From contig OZ024821.1 in the NCBI GenBank assembly GCA_964016985.1, positions 86,608,535-86,672,534 on the forward strand: a DNA stretch of 64,000 bases, written 5' to 3'. Each line of letters starts with the position of its first letter. Within the stretch, counting starts at the first letter, position 1. A program made the translations under genes and the position numbers. This stretch comes from Anodontia alba. Lineage: Eukaryota > Mollusca > Bivalvia > Lucinida > Lucinidae. This document shows, one piece after another, positions 33,580 through 44,129 of this stretch. The notes beneath the pieces were generated by a model that saw only the letters and a program-made list of their open reading frames with translations, searched no databases and was not told the origin of the DNA.

Positions 33580-34740
33580 CAACCAGATGAAAAATCCTGT
33601 CATTAAAATCTTATGTCCAATATGTGAAGTTCTAGATTAACATGTGAATCAGGAATCAGCGCATTATGATCTTGTTTGTTGCTGCTCGTCCATACATTGT
33701 TTCATTCGATACGATCAGCCATAAGTCTGGCACATCTTCATCTAATATTTAAATATAGCTTGCTATATGCAAAATTCTAGATTACCATGTGAATCCACGC
33801 AATCTGATATAGTTCTTCGCTGGTCGTCCATGCATCGTTTTATTCTATACGATCTGCCGTTACTAAGACAACATCGTCTTCTAATAGTTAAATATAGCAT
33901 GCTATATGCAAAATTCTAGATTAGCATGTAAATTTGCACATTCTGATCTTGTTTGTTGCTGCTGGTTCATACATTGTTTCATTCGATATTATCTGCCGTT
34001 ACTCTGACAAATCTTCTTCTAACATTTAAATAAAGCTTGCTAAATGCAAAATTATAGTTTACTACGTGCATCCACGCATTCTTATCTGGTTTATTGCTGC
34101 TCATCTATATATTTTTTTTCATTTGATATGATCTGTTGTTACTCTTGTACAATGTCTTTACTCATGTGCATGTATGATGTGATAATGCACGGGCGTGAGA
34201 GAGGGCATTATCGCATGTACACGCGCAGAATCATGGTATATTAAACTGATTTATCTCATTTGCATGTATTTAGATTATCTTTCAAGCTGATTATTGGGAA
34301 TTTGTCCACTATGTGATAAATTTAGAACATCCCCGCATTCTGATCTGGTTCTTTGCTGCCCGTCTGTACATTGTTTTATTCGTTACAATCTGCCAATGTA
34401 CATTGTTTTATTCGTTACAATCTGCCAAGAATCTGGCAGATCATCTTCTAATATTTAAATAAAATGTACTATAAAATGCAAAATTTTAAATTAGCATGTG
34501 CATCCGCACATTCTGATCTGGTTTGTTGCTGTTTGTACATTATTTTAATCATACTCCAGCACATCGTCTTCTAATATTTGGATAGAGCTTGCAATATGCA
34601 AAATTCTACATTAGAATGTGCATCCGCGCATTCTGATCTGGGTAATTGCTGCCCATCCATACATTTGTTTCATTTGATAGGATCTGCAGTTACTACAGCA
34701 CATCATCTTCTAATATTTACAAATACCCCATGCTAAAGAT
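33580..34740. repeat. Tandem array, ~130-160 bp unit, about seven units
   Basis: Units share ATGCAAAATTCTAGATTA, CATGTGCATCCGCGCATTC, TGATCTGGTTTGTTGCTGCT, CATACATTGTTTCATTCGAT and ATCTTCTAATATTTAAATA. Copies start near 33,620, 33,770, 33,905, 34,045, 34,310, 34,480 and 34,595. The GCGCATTCTGATC phrase also appears near 58,770 and 58,850. Confidence 0.8.
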
Positions 34741-35398
34741 TACAAGCTTTGAATAATCATGCGAAAAAGTTTTCTTGGTGGGAATTATAACACCTTCATT
34801 AAAGCCCTCCAGCAAATTATTTGCCGACTGACCACACAATTGTCATGATGTGCACAGTGCATCTTATTTGAAAAGTAACGGTCCCAACAAGTAAAAATGA
34901 ACCTATTCATATTAAACAAATCTGATCAGTCTGTGCATTAGCTGGATACTTTGTGATTCATGTATTACAGTATTATATACCAGAGACCTAATCAGCCAAC
35001 TGAGTGGACACCATTCTGCACCAGGCTGCATCACGCACTCTGATCTGAGTAACACATATGCACAAAGAGACATTTTCACTAGATAATGAAAGGATTAGCA
35101 CCGATAACACACATTTCTAGCAATAAATTTAGCATGCATGCATTTGCATGCATTTAGCATGCATGCATTTAATTTTCTATATCAATTTTCCAATTTCCAA
35201 TTTATTACGTCTATCTCAGGTTTACAAAAGTAAACAACAAGAGAATCTTAACTAAACATATAAACATTACATGGCGGTTGGACTTCAATCTGGAATAGAT
35301 TTGAAACTATTCTGCTTAGCAAACAGCACTTTACAGAGAAAGGCATATCCATCATCAAACATCAGAACACAATGAACATAATGAACATTGGGAGATCA
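34741..35398. other. No feature recognised
   Basis: Unique-looking AT-rich sequence. It includes a duplicated ATTTAGCATGCATGCATTT (35,128-35,170) and a TGATCAGTCTGTGCATTAGC phrase related to the array at 33.6-34.7 kb. Confidence 0.45.
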
Positions 35399-35777
35399 GC
35401 ATGTATGTATGTATGTATGTATGTATGTATGTATGTATGTATGTATGTATGTATGTTGTATGTATGTACAGGGATATTTCTGGGATGGGCCCGATCCATT
35501 TTGTGTAAAAACCATTAATGTTAGACTTAAATTGAATTTATTTTTGGCTGGGTCCCCTATATAAGCTATCCAAATCCAGTATTTATTTTGATCTCAGGTG
35601 AGTATTAAGGATTCTTGGGCCCATCAAAATTTCCAGAGGGCCCATCAAAATTTGAAAAGGCCCATCAAAATTCTAAATTTTACATGTATTTGAATGGGAC
35701 ATGGGCCCTTGGCCCATTTCAAGGGCCCATAGTAATTTTGGGCTGGCAATATCTCTGTATGTATGTATGTATGTATG

Positions 35778-35808
<31 letters not shown>
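35399..35808. repeat. Two GTAT microsatellites around a 290-bp spacer
   Basis: (GTAT)n at 35,401-35,467 and 35,755-35,806. The spacer has a three-copy ~20-bp repeat (GGCCCATCAAAATTT, 35,618-35,672) and a GGGCCCTTGGCCC palindrome. Probably a microsatellite split by, or grown from, an insert. Confidence 0.85.
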
Positions 35809-35809
<1 letters not shown>

Positions 35810-36370
35810 CATTTATGTATGCTGACGAAATTATCCAACTGGCAGAATTTTAACATCACATTATGATAAGTATCGTGTAGAGAAAAAAGTAAGAAAGGAG
35901 AGACTGAGAGACAAAAAAAAAAAAAAAAAAAGAGAAGAAATCCTAATACATTTCTATTACACCAAGACGGCAGAGACGGAGGACATGTGGCGAACCAACG
36001 TCCAAACATCATGCCCCGTCTCCCGATGTTGGCAAGAGGACTCCAAAGACACGAGAAAATACATTAATACATTAAAACATTAAAGCGCAAATACAAAGAA
36101 AAAACCTTCGTATTTGCCCTTTAAATCATATCAACTAACACATAATATTCAGTTTTTAACGCTTTGCATGTGCTATTTTTAAGACAATAATATCAGTAAG
36201 GCCAGGTCAGGGGAGACAGAGGACGTGGCGGACCAATGTCCAAACATCAAGCCTCGTTCCCCGTCGTTGGCAATCAGAATTGGAAACTACAGCAAGATAT
36301 GTACAGCTATTAACACCTAGCATGCAGTCATATGTGCTGAGCTTAAATAAAGCTGTAAGAAAGAGTGTGT

Positions 36371-36635
36371 CATTATGTTAACACGCCCATGCAAAATATG
36401 ACCTTCTTTCATAGTCCTTAAATGGCACTTTTTCTGATGAAAAATTGCGATATTCCTCTCATTCATGCCCCAAACACAGACTTCTGGGGCTCATCAGAAC
36501 CGCCTCAATGAGCACCCAAAATCCATGTCACAAACAAAAATAAGAAAAATAACCCATACCTCTGCATACCCCACTTTTCACTATATAAAGTGGGGCCTGC
36601 AGGGGTTTATACTGCACGGGCATGTTAACGCAATG
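36371..36635. mobile_element. Palindromic MITE, family P, divergent copy
   Basis: Ends CATTATGTTAACACGCCC and, in reverse complement, CATTGCGTTAACATGCCC. It keeps the order of the other family-P copies (CCGCCTCA centre, AAATAAGAAAAATAA, CCCCAC-TTTTCACTATATAAAG-TGGGG hairpin) but at much lower identity, so it is an older or separate subfamily. Confidence 0.75.
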
Positions 36636-36900
36636 ATTTCAACAGAGTAAATTGAGCTTACTGAACAAAACACAGGGTAAATTATTGCTCTTCCTTACAA
36701 CAGTCACTTTTGAGATAAGTATATACATATACACACACGCACGCATGAATGTACTCCCGTCTGCCCGCATGCACACGCATGCACCCGCATACGCACATAC
36801 ACATGCATGCACGTGCACATGCATACATGCATACACGCACATAGGAGCACACGCGCTCGTACGTGCTTATGTATGCATACTCACATACCATGAGGTCAGA
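36636..36900. repeat. CA/TG-rich low-complexity stretch
   Basis: Alternating purine-pyrimidine sequence of ACGCATGCAC type from 36,724 to 36,880. Frames on both strands are low-complexity and not proteins. Confidence 0.75.
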
Positions 36901-37070
36901 TAAAATACATCACGGCAAGGCAATGTACTATTAACCATTAGAAGCATGATTTGTAAATTAAATTTGGAGCACTTTCTTCACGTCGTCGGGCCCAACCAGG
37001 AGGAACGGGGACACGTGGCGGAGCCAATGTCCAAACATCATGCCCCATTCTCCCTGTTTGGGCATAGAAG

Positions 37071-37806
37071 CTAAGAAGCCCGATGTAGAAAAGAATTTCA
37101 AACTTTTATAAATGTATTTAAAAAAATAAATAAATAAAAAAATAAAAAAAATAAAATAAAATAAATAAAATAACGTAAAAAATAAGATATTAAAAAAAAA
37201 AAAAATGTATATAGAAAATGCTCATAGGCCTTTATGATTTATTGCATGAATGCAGTAGTAGCATGTTTACCATATTTTGTATACAAGGCGTTTAAACATT
37301 TCTATTTTGTAAATTATTTTACCACACACAAAAAAAAAATTCAGTCAAGTGTATCATCTGTTCCAGTATATTTTATTTATTTATTTATTTTATTTTTTTT
37401 TCATGAAAGGAAAGAAATATTACTCAAAACAGTTAATAACAATTATAACGAAATTCTTTGATCTTGATTAGGCTGCGCAAGCTAATTTGGTTTGTTCCAC
37501 ATTGGTCAAATATAAGCCCCTATGAATACAAATGAGAAACCACCTTATGACATATTAAATCGCAAACTGCTGCAATTTAGTTTTCACAGGGCTTTAACTC
37601 TCAAATCACTGCAAAATGTGTCTTTTAACAGGGGAGTGTGGGGTTCAAACAAAATCAGTGAGAATAAACTATCAATTGAAATGGAAAATCCCAGCCATTT
37701 AAATACATGTAAAACTATGTAAATAAATAAATATATAAACAACAATATAGAAATATTTTCCCGGTAAAGGGAATTTGATAAAGTTCAGATTAATGTAAAC
37801 ATAATA
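37071..37806. other. A/T-rich interior, no gene recognised
   Basis: AAAT and A-run low complexity (37,120-37,205), TTTA runs near 37,375-37,400 and otherwise plain AT-rich sequence. Part of 37,610-37,740 resembles the arm phrase GTGAGAATA-CTA-CAATTGAAATGG found at 39,400. Confidence 0.5.
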
Positions 37807-38783
37807 CACTGTAGATCCAATATATCGCGGTGCTTGGGGTCCAAGTTCCGCTACCGCGATATATCCGGATCGCGATATAAGCTGGGGTGGTAGTTTGCTG
37901 AGACGCCGCTAATCAATCAACACCAAACGGCTGTCAGTAAAGCTATCGGCCACATTACATCAGTATAGTAGGTTTAGAATTACTCAATGGCAGTATTTAC
38001 ACTGGGAGATTATGTCTACCAATTAACTTTAATCGAGACTAGCTGATAAACGACGTTTAAAATCATTTGTTCGCGGAAATGTCAAGCGAGGACGCCATTT
38101 TGAATGAAGGGGGGCAACTCGCATATCCTAAGGATAGAATAGAATAGAATATCACGGACTTTTGCTGAGGCAATTCGGGTTGCTTCCCTTCGCTTCTTTC
38201 GTCTGCTGCGGGCCCAAAAACTATTCTATTTATCTTTTGATCTTTTTAATTCTTTCATACTTTATTTATTTTTATTTGTTAAATTATTACTTGCTGGGAA
38301 AGTGTAAAGTGGGAGGGCTACGAACTGGGTGTTTAGGACAGATAGGCAACATCATAAGGCTACTCTTTTCTTATTATTTGTTGGTCCTGAAAAGGACCGT
38401 TTTCGTCTGCGGGGGCAGAATTAGGGCCTAATTTCTAAAGAAAAAATCTGTCAGCATTGTCTGTCTGCCAAGATTATGACAAGTGCGGCGATTAATATTA
38501 ATTGATTGCCAATTATTATCAATCTGTGTACTGATTGACACTAATTGGATTGTTTGGTCATAATGCGTGACGCGATTTCGCGTTTGGATATGCGCGAAAA
38601 ATCAATACCGCAACGAATTACAGTCATTTTTTTTTTTTTTTTTTTTTTTTTTCAAATTAAGTAAAAAAAACATTTACTTATTTTTTTTTTTTTTAAGGTC
38701 ATGGTAAATTTGGGGTCCACGGACGATTCGCGATATACTGGATATCGCGAAATAACGGACCGCGATGTATTGGATCTCCAGTG
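37807..38783. mobile_element. Tc1/mariner-like (Tigger/pogo type) non-autonomous element
   Basis: TA on both sides (37,805-37,806; 38,784-38,785). Inverted ends CACTGTAGATCCAATATATC and, in reverse complement, CACTGGAGATCCAATACATC, followed by CGCGGT. Subterminal GATATATCG / CGATATC palindromes are on both sides. 977 bp with no transposase frame and a long T run near 38,628-38,652. Superfamily by TA target and CACTG ends (inference). Confidence 0.8.
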
Positions 38784-38797
38784 TACTTGGTCCCAAC

Positions 38798-39045
38798 TGA
38801 ACCTTTACCACTCTCTGGGCTAATTCAGCAGATGACAATTTGATGACATTTTTTTTATTTTTCCCCATAAAACAGGTTTGACATTTCATACAAATGGTCT
38901 CCAGGGAAGAAAATTTGCATGGAATGTCAAATCCTGTGGAGACAATTTGTATGAAATGCCACAACCTGTTTTCAGGTTAAATAAAAAAAAAATCTTCAAA
39001 ATGTCATCTGCTGAAAACTTTGTACAGTGCACTATGCCTTAAATT
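38798..39045. repeat. Stem-loop MITE, family Q (right arm, inner)
   Basis: CTTTACCACTCTCTGGGC, then TCAGCAGATGACAATTTGATGA at left, the ACATTTCATACAAATGGTCTCC core, and GTCATCTGCTGAAAACTTTG at right. Two cores stand side by side here. Confidence 0.8.
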
Positions 39046-39489
39046 ATTAAAATGTTAAAAACAAGTTGCCTGTTGTGTAAAAATATAAGGCTTAACAAAA
39101 TTTAATAATTCTTTTGAAAGTACAAAATTATCTCAATTTAAATTGTTTTAGAAAAAGTTAAAAAAAAATAAAATAAATGAAATAAATACAATTTACGTAG
39201 CTACATATTATTTAGTTAAATGTGATTAAATATTGTCCAACAGGTATTTGTGACCTAGTCCAACTGAAATTGGTCCAAGGAATACACCTCATTTGGTCCA
39301 ACTCATAATCACTTAGACAAGCAGTCCAAGTTCCAAGTGATTTGGCCCAAGGAATACAGGTCACTGCAAAAAGTACTTTTTAACAGGGGTTAAAAACAAA
39401 ATAAGTGAGAATAGCCTACCAATTGAAATGGTAAATTCAAGCCATTATATACATCTAAAATTATGTAAAAAAAAAAAATAAATAAAAAT

Positions 39490-39640
39490 AAAGAAACCTC
39501 TTCCACTCTCTGGGCTAATTCAGCAGATCGGATGACAATTTGATGACAGTTTTATTTTTTTTTTCCCATAAAACAGGTTTTGACATTTCAACAAAATGTC
39601 ATCTGCTGAATTTTTTCTACAGAGTACATTTAATTGTCAA
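39490..39640. repeat. Stem-loop MITE, family Q (right arm, outer, core deleted)
   Basis: CTCTTCCACTCTCTGGGC and CAGCAGATCGGATGACAATT at left, AAATGTCATCTGCTGAATT at right; most of the central palindrome is missing. Confidence 0.7.
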
Positions 39641-39961
39641 AACAAGTTGACTGTAGTGTGAAAATATTAGGCTTCAGAAAATATAATAATTCTTTCAAAA
39701 ATACAAAATTATCTCAACTAAAATTGTTATATCAAAGGTAAAATAAAAAAAAAAAAAAAGAAAATGAATACAATTTATGTAGATACATATTAATTATTTA
39801 GTTGTAAACATGTGGTTTAATAATTGGTCCAACAGGTATTTATGACTTGGTCCAACTGGAATTGGTCCAAGGAATACACCCTATTTGGTCCAACTGATAA
39901 TCACTTGGACCAGTCCAAGTCCAATGGTCCAAGTGATTTAGTCCAAGGAATACACTGACCC

Positions 39962-40052
39962 GGATTCCCTTTCAGTTTGAATAAGTGGATAATTGACGCA
40001 ACCTTGAATTCTTGAGGGATGGCTTCTTTTCTCCACATAATATGAAATAACT
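39962..40052 (-). pseudogene. 5' piece of LINE family L-a, beyond the 11.6-kb insertion
   Basis: Minus strand reads TKLFHIMWRKEAIPQEFK and ASIIHLFKLKGNP, matching the RT fragment near 19,745-19,840. It rejoins 28,388 through the duplicated GGATTCCCT. The LINE sequence ends at about 40,052 next to the possible host exon. Confidence 0.92.
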
Positions 40053-40297
40053 TTGTCATCTTTGACATTAACAATACAGCCAAATTTGTTCCATGTGAAG
40101 GACTGAAGGTTCTCAACCCTTTGGAACTTCTGCGGTTTCCACGTTTTCGGACTAGTCAAATACTGGGTCAGACCATTGCCACGACTCTTATGGGACTTCA
40201 TATCAGCTGTTTCTTTACAACATACAGATTTCATCACAAAGAAGCAAAGGGTCATCACAAGTGGGAACATATTCCATCTAGCTGAACCTGGGGCCAT
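40053..40297 (-). CDS. Possible first exon of an unknown secreted protein (partial)
   Basis: Minus-strand frame from ATG at 40,297, about 81 codons. A hydrophobic stretch (residues 10-27, MFPLVMTLCFFVMKSVCC) follows a short start with one Arg and looks like a signal peptide. The rest (SHKSRGNGLTQYLTSPKTWK, then QSFTWNKFGCIVNVKDDK) is of mixed composition, unlike the low-complexity frames around it. The frame runs straight into L-a LINE sequence at 40,052; an AAA-GTTATT site there would be a weak splice donor. A Mutator-like element sits 35 bp upstream. I do not recognise the family. It could be a chance frame. Confidence 0.35.
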
Positions 40298-40974
40298 TTT
40301 AGAAGCCAGAAATCCTACAATTAGTCTTACACGGTCAGGTATGAAAGCCACGGCCGAGCTGCCGAGCCGAGCCGAAAAAGCCGAACCTGCTATAGTGTTT
40401 TCTTGTATTTGTTCAAACGAGTTCAAAATACTTATTTCTTTTAATCTCAAATTACCATATATGTAAAATGCTGTATTCACAATAAAAATTTGTACAATTG
40501 TTTGCTTATTTATGACTTTAAATCCAATTTTCCATTCAAGAGGGGTATGAAAGCCATGGCCGCGAAAGGGATATATTTTGGCCATTTTGTGAATAAATGG
40601 TGATATTTTAAGATCAGAGTATTTGACAGAGGTTACAAAAATGTATTTAAAATTATTTTGTATCATTATAACATGCAGAAATTGTTTATATTTCCCATCA
40701 TTCTTCTTTTTCATCCAAATAATGAGAATCGGCAGGATCTAAATATAGAACAGAGAAAACTAAATGAAAATAACCGAAACGGAAAGCAACAGCATTGAAA
40801 GAGCCTAAACTTAATAATTACATCTAATACTAATATGATGACCAGCATTAATGGGAAAAGCTATCAAATTAATTATTGATGTGGAGTTTTAAATGACTGT
40901 TTTGTTAGCTCACCTGAGCCTTTAGTCCCTTCCAGCCGTTTCGGTTATTTTCGTTTAGGTTATAGATAAACCAT

Positions 40975-41146
40975 GGTTATTGTCGAGGTTTTGGGTATAC
41001 TGTAAATTATACCATAGTTTGGTGACCTTTCACTGTCTGACCCCAAATGAGGCGGAGCCGAGTTTGGGTCAGACAGTGAAAGGTCACCAAATTATGATAT
41101 ACCCATTTACAGTATTCCCAAAACCGAGACAATAACATGGTTTATC
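40975..41146. repeat. 172-bp palindrome
   Basis: Arms run GATAAACCATGGTTATTGTC and, in reverse complement, GATAAACCATGTTATTGTCT, and converge through GGTGACCTTTCACTGTCTGA on a loop at AATGAGGCGGAGC. Arms ~75-80 bp with few mismatches. It lies inside the 2.3-kb element. Confidence 0.85.
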
Positions 41147-41587
41147 TGTTTTAACCAATGTATGGGACTGTTTTTGTTTTTGTTTTTTTCTTACAAAAAC
41201 TATACTTTTATTTATTTAGTATATCTTTTTCTACTTTTTTACTTTTATTTCTCTTTTTCTAGATTTTTATGGTGAAGTGGTAACAGGCAGTCTGATGAAA
41301 TGCTGTACCAATTGACCTTGTGTACTAAAAAGGATGAAACACCCCACCTTTTTTGAATTAAACTAACTGAGGCACTACTGCTAAAATCTGATTGCTTGCA
41401 ATCTTGTCAATCACAAGAAATTACATCTTAATTTGGTCAAACTTTGTTGCAATCTGGTTGGTCAGCTGTAGCTTTGGTCATTATAATATACTCCAGACAG
41501 ACTGTCTGGTTTCATGTGTTTTATTCAACAAAAAATGTCATTTTTAAATAGAAAGTTGCTCAGTGCAGAAGTAAATTTGAAGTTCCT

Positions 41588-42060
41588 CTAACCTTTACCA
41601 CTCTTTGGATAATATCAGCAGAAAATATATTTGATGATACTTTCTTAGTTTTTCCAGCCAACAGAATTTGACATTTCATGCAAACTGTCTCTAGTTGAGA
41701 CAATGTACATGAAATGTCAAATCCAGTTACCTGAGAAAAAAATAAGAAAACTATTTAAAAAATGTCATCTGCTGAAAATTGATGGTTAATACTCTGGACA
41801 TTTTCAGCAGACAACATATTGGTGATAGTTTATTTTTTTCCAATAAACATTTGACATTTGGAGACAATTTGCATGAAATGTCAAATTCTGTTTTCTGGGA
41901 AAAAATATGAAAATGTTCAAATTTGCTGAAACAAAATTCAACATACAACATTTTGAAATATTTTTCTTATTTTTCCCAGAAAACAAAAACCTGTTTTGTT
42001 TGGGGGACAATATCAACTTGTCATCGCCTGCGGAATTAGCCCAGAGAGTGAAAAAGGTTA
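41588..42060. repeat. Two tandem family-Q stem-loop elements
   Basis: First: CTTTACCACTCTTTGGA, CATTTCATGCAAACTGTCTC / GAGACAATGTACATGAAATG, GTCATCTGCTGAAAATTG. Second: ATTTTCAGCAGACAACATAT, GGAGACAATTTGCATGAAATG and GCGGAATTAGCCCAGAGAG. A smaller palindrome (AAACCATGGGTTAATTTTC) follows at 42,115-42,165. Confidence 0.8.
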
Positions 42061-42676
42061 AGGTGCACTGATGAGTTGACAGTCATTCTAAAGTACACCT
42101 GTGAGATCTATAAATAAAACCATGGGTTAATTTTCAAATCTGAAAATTATCCCATGGTCCAGCTATGGTATAATTTTCGGTTATTGAGATTTAACCTTAG
42201 TTTTATTTACATAGAGACAATGGAACATCCATTGGTTAATTTAGATTTATTCTATTTTTAGAATCTGCCGATCCTCATTATTTGGGTGAAAAAGAAGAAT
42301 AGTGAGAATCTAAACAGTTTCTGCATGTTATAATGATTTGAAGTAATTTAAAAATACCTTTTTGCCATCTCTGTCAAATGCTCAGATTATAAAACATCAC
42401 AATTTGTTCACAAACTGGCCAAAACATATCCCTTTCACGGCCATGGCTTTCATACCCCTCTTGAATGGAAAATTGGATTTAAAGTCATAAATAAGCAAAT
42501 GATTGTACAAATTTTAATTGTGAATATAGCATTTTACATATATGTTAATATAAGATTAAAAGAAATAAGTATCTTGGACTCGTTTGCACAAATACAAGAT
42601 AACATTATAGCAGGCTCGGCTTTTTTGGCTCGGCTCGGCAGCTCGGCCGTGGCTTTCATACCCGACCGTCTTACAC

Positions 42677-43730
42677 AGAACCTTAATAATACAAATTACG
42701 AGAATTTAGGGAATAGAGCTACTAATCCATGAATAATTTTGAATAGCAAGCAGAGCCGGGAATCATTTCTCCTTTGTTCAAGCGAACACTAACCGAGGTG
42801 CTTTAAATTAGCATAATTTCTGTAACGCTGGCCTGGAGAAGTTGTCAAGTACCCACCTAGGCTACATATACTTTGAATGATTGTTTGATCTTTTCGTATA
42901 TACCCAGGTTAACTAAGCCTTATGTACTGTAATGAAGGTTCCTGCTACCACATTATTTTTCTTTTTCAAAACCACTTTTGTCCTGACAACTTCACAAGTC
43001 TGCACCGCATCCAAGAACGGGAGAGAAACTTGAAATCGAAAGAAGACAATGCGCATGCTTGAAGTCTGTCTGGTTCTTGCGTTTCTTATAGGATCTCCTC
43101 AAAAAGCCGGATACCAGTACTGAACGATGGGGGATGCGCCTGGAATTTCTAAAATCTACTTTCGATTTAATAAAGTGCAAAAAATTAACAAAATTTAACT
43201 GTAAAATACGTAAGATGCGATTTGTAAGTAAGTTATTACCATAAACTAATTTAGAAAGATAGCATTAAGTGTTATGACCAAAGAATTTGTAATTTCTTAT
43301 CGGAAAATGAAGTAAGAAAATTAATACTGATCTGTACTTTCGATATCAAACTGATGTCAGCAGGAATTTTAACGCGAGAGTTATGTTGGAGAATTTGTAT
43401 TTCGAACGCTTAAAAGTTAAAACTGGTATTTAAATTGTTATTCAACATTGTAACAAATCAGCCATAACTTTGATAAATCCTTAGAAACTGATGAAAATCC
43501 TATTGATTAAATATTTGGAAACTAAAACAAAATGATTAAAAGAATGACCATCGGGTGGTAACAAATGGCTATTTCCCGGGGGCCATACAACAATGTATCG
43601 GTGACCCTGTGGATGGCATTATCTTAAAAAAAAAACAAAAAAACAACAACATGCTACAATGCCCAATGCTTGTCTTCTCATGTTTTACTAGGTAGTTACT
43701 AGAATGTCCCCAAGGGCCTGTGGCAGAATT
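42677..43730. other. Least repetitive stretch; possible 5' flank of the candidate exon
   Basis: No phrase here recurs elsewhere in the window. On the minus strand it would lie upstream of the exon at 40,297. It contains a GCGCATGC core (43,050-43,057) of the NRF-1 type. No long frame. Whether it is promoter DNA cannot be decided from sequence alone. Confidence 0.3.
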
Positions 43731-43803
43731 TAATAATAATAATAATAATAATATATATATATATATGGTCCTGTATCTTTAGCCTTGGAGGCTAGAGATA
43801 CAG
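43731..43803. repeat. AAT/AT microsatellite and hairpin
   Basis: (AAT)n then (AT)n at 43,731-43,766, followed by the hairpin CTGTATCTTTAGCCT-TGG-AGGCTAGAGATACAG. Confidence 0.85.
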
Positions 43804-44129
43804 GGGGATATCTTGACAGGCCCATATTCCTAGCCATTCCCACTGCATTTGACTAGAGATACGGCTGTGGATTGTTTTCATACTATTTCCAATACTTTAT
43901 TTCCTTAAGCAAAAACTAAATAGCTTTAAAATCTTGATTTTCAACTTAACTTCAACTTTGACATGATGATGGGTACTAATTGGAATGGCAATATACTGAA
44001 ATGTAACAAATACAATCATTGGATGAAGAAAAATGTTTTAATGTTATTATTATGTTAGATAAAATTGATTATTTTTAGGACCTATAGACACATAGGGATC
44101 ATGCTGTCCATCCACATTGTCAGTGTCAT

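Larger units (their letters stand above)
35953..37070. repeat. Three dispersed ~70-bp modules (GGACACGTGGCG type)
   Basis: Copies at about 35,965-36,030, 36,207-36,273 and 36,990-37,068 share GGAGGACATGTGGCG / GGACACGTGGCGGA, then CCAATGTCCAAACATC and ATGCCCC, and end near TTGGCA. GGACA-CGTGG and CCA-ATGTCC can form a short hairpin. Spacing is irregular, so they are not a tandem array. Function unknown. Confidence 0.7.
28389..39961. mobile_element. 11.6-kb Mutator-like inverted-repeat element with 9-bp target duplication
   Basis: Perfect direct repeats GGATTCCCT at 28,380-28,388 and 39,962-39,970. The ends are inverted: GGGTCAGAGTATTCCTTGG at left and GGGTCAGTGTATTCCTTGG in reverse complement at right, near-identical for ~170 bp. 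Homology continues inward as diverged arms (left to about 29,770; right from about 38,790) made of repeated modules: TTGGACC-rich boxes, a T-rich spacer and a stem-loop. Both flanks are parts of one L-a LINE on the minus strand, which confirms a single insertion. No transposase frame is seen inside; the interior holds nested repeats. Long TIRs plus a 9-bp duplication suit Mutator-like elements (inference). Confidence 0.85.
40333..42667. mobile_element. Mutator-like inverted-repeat element, 2.3 kb, 9-bp target duplication
   Basis: Exact direct repeats GTCTTACAC at 40,324-40,332 and 42,668-42,676. Ends GGTCAGGTATGAAAGCC and, in reverse complement, GGTCGGGTATGAAAGCC. The arms are ~410 bp (40,333-40,741 and 42,258-42,667), both with GGCCGAGCTGCCGAGCCGAG and GTATGAAAGCCATGGCCG. 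The interior contains a 172-bp palindrome and two family-Q stem-loops but no transposase. Long TIRs with a 9-bp duplication suit Mutator-like non-autonomous elements. Confidence 0.88.

Noticed and set aside
39938..40714. 258-aa minus-strand frame
   Set aside because: It runs through three unrelated sequences: the arm of the 2.3-kb element, the possible exon and LINE sequence. Only the middle part was kept, at low confidence.
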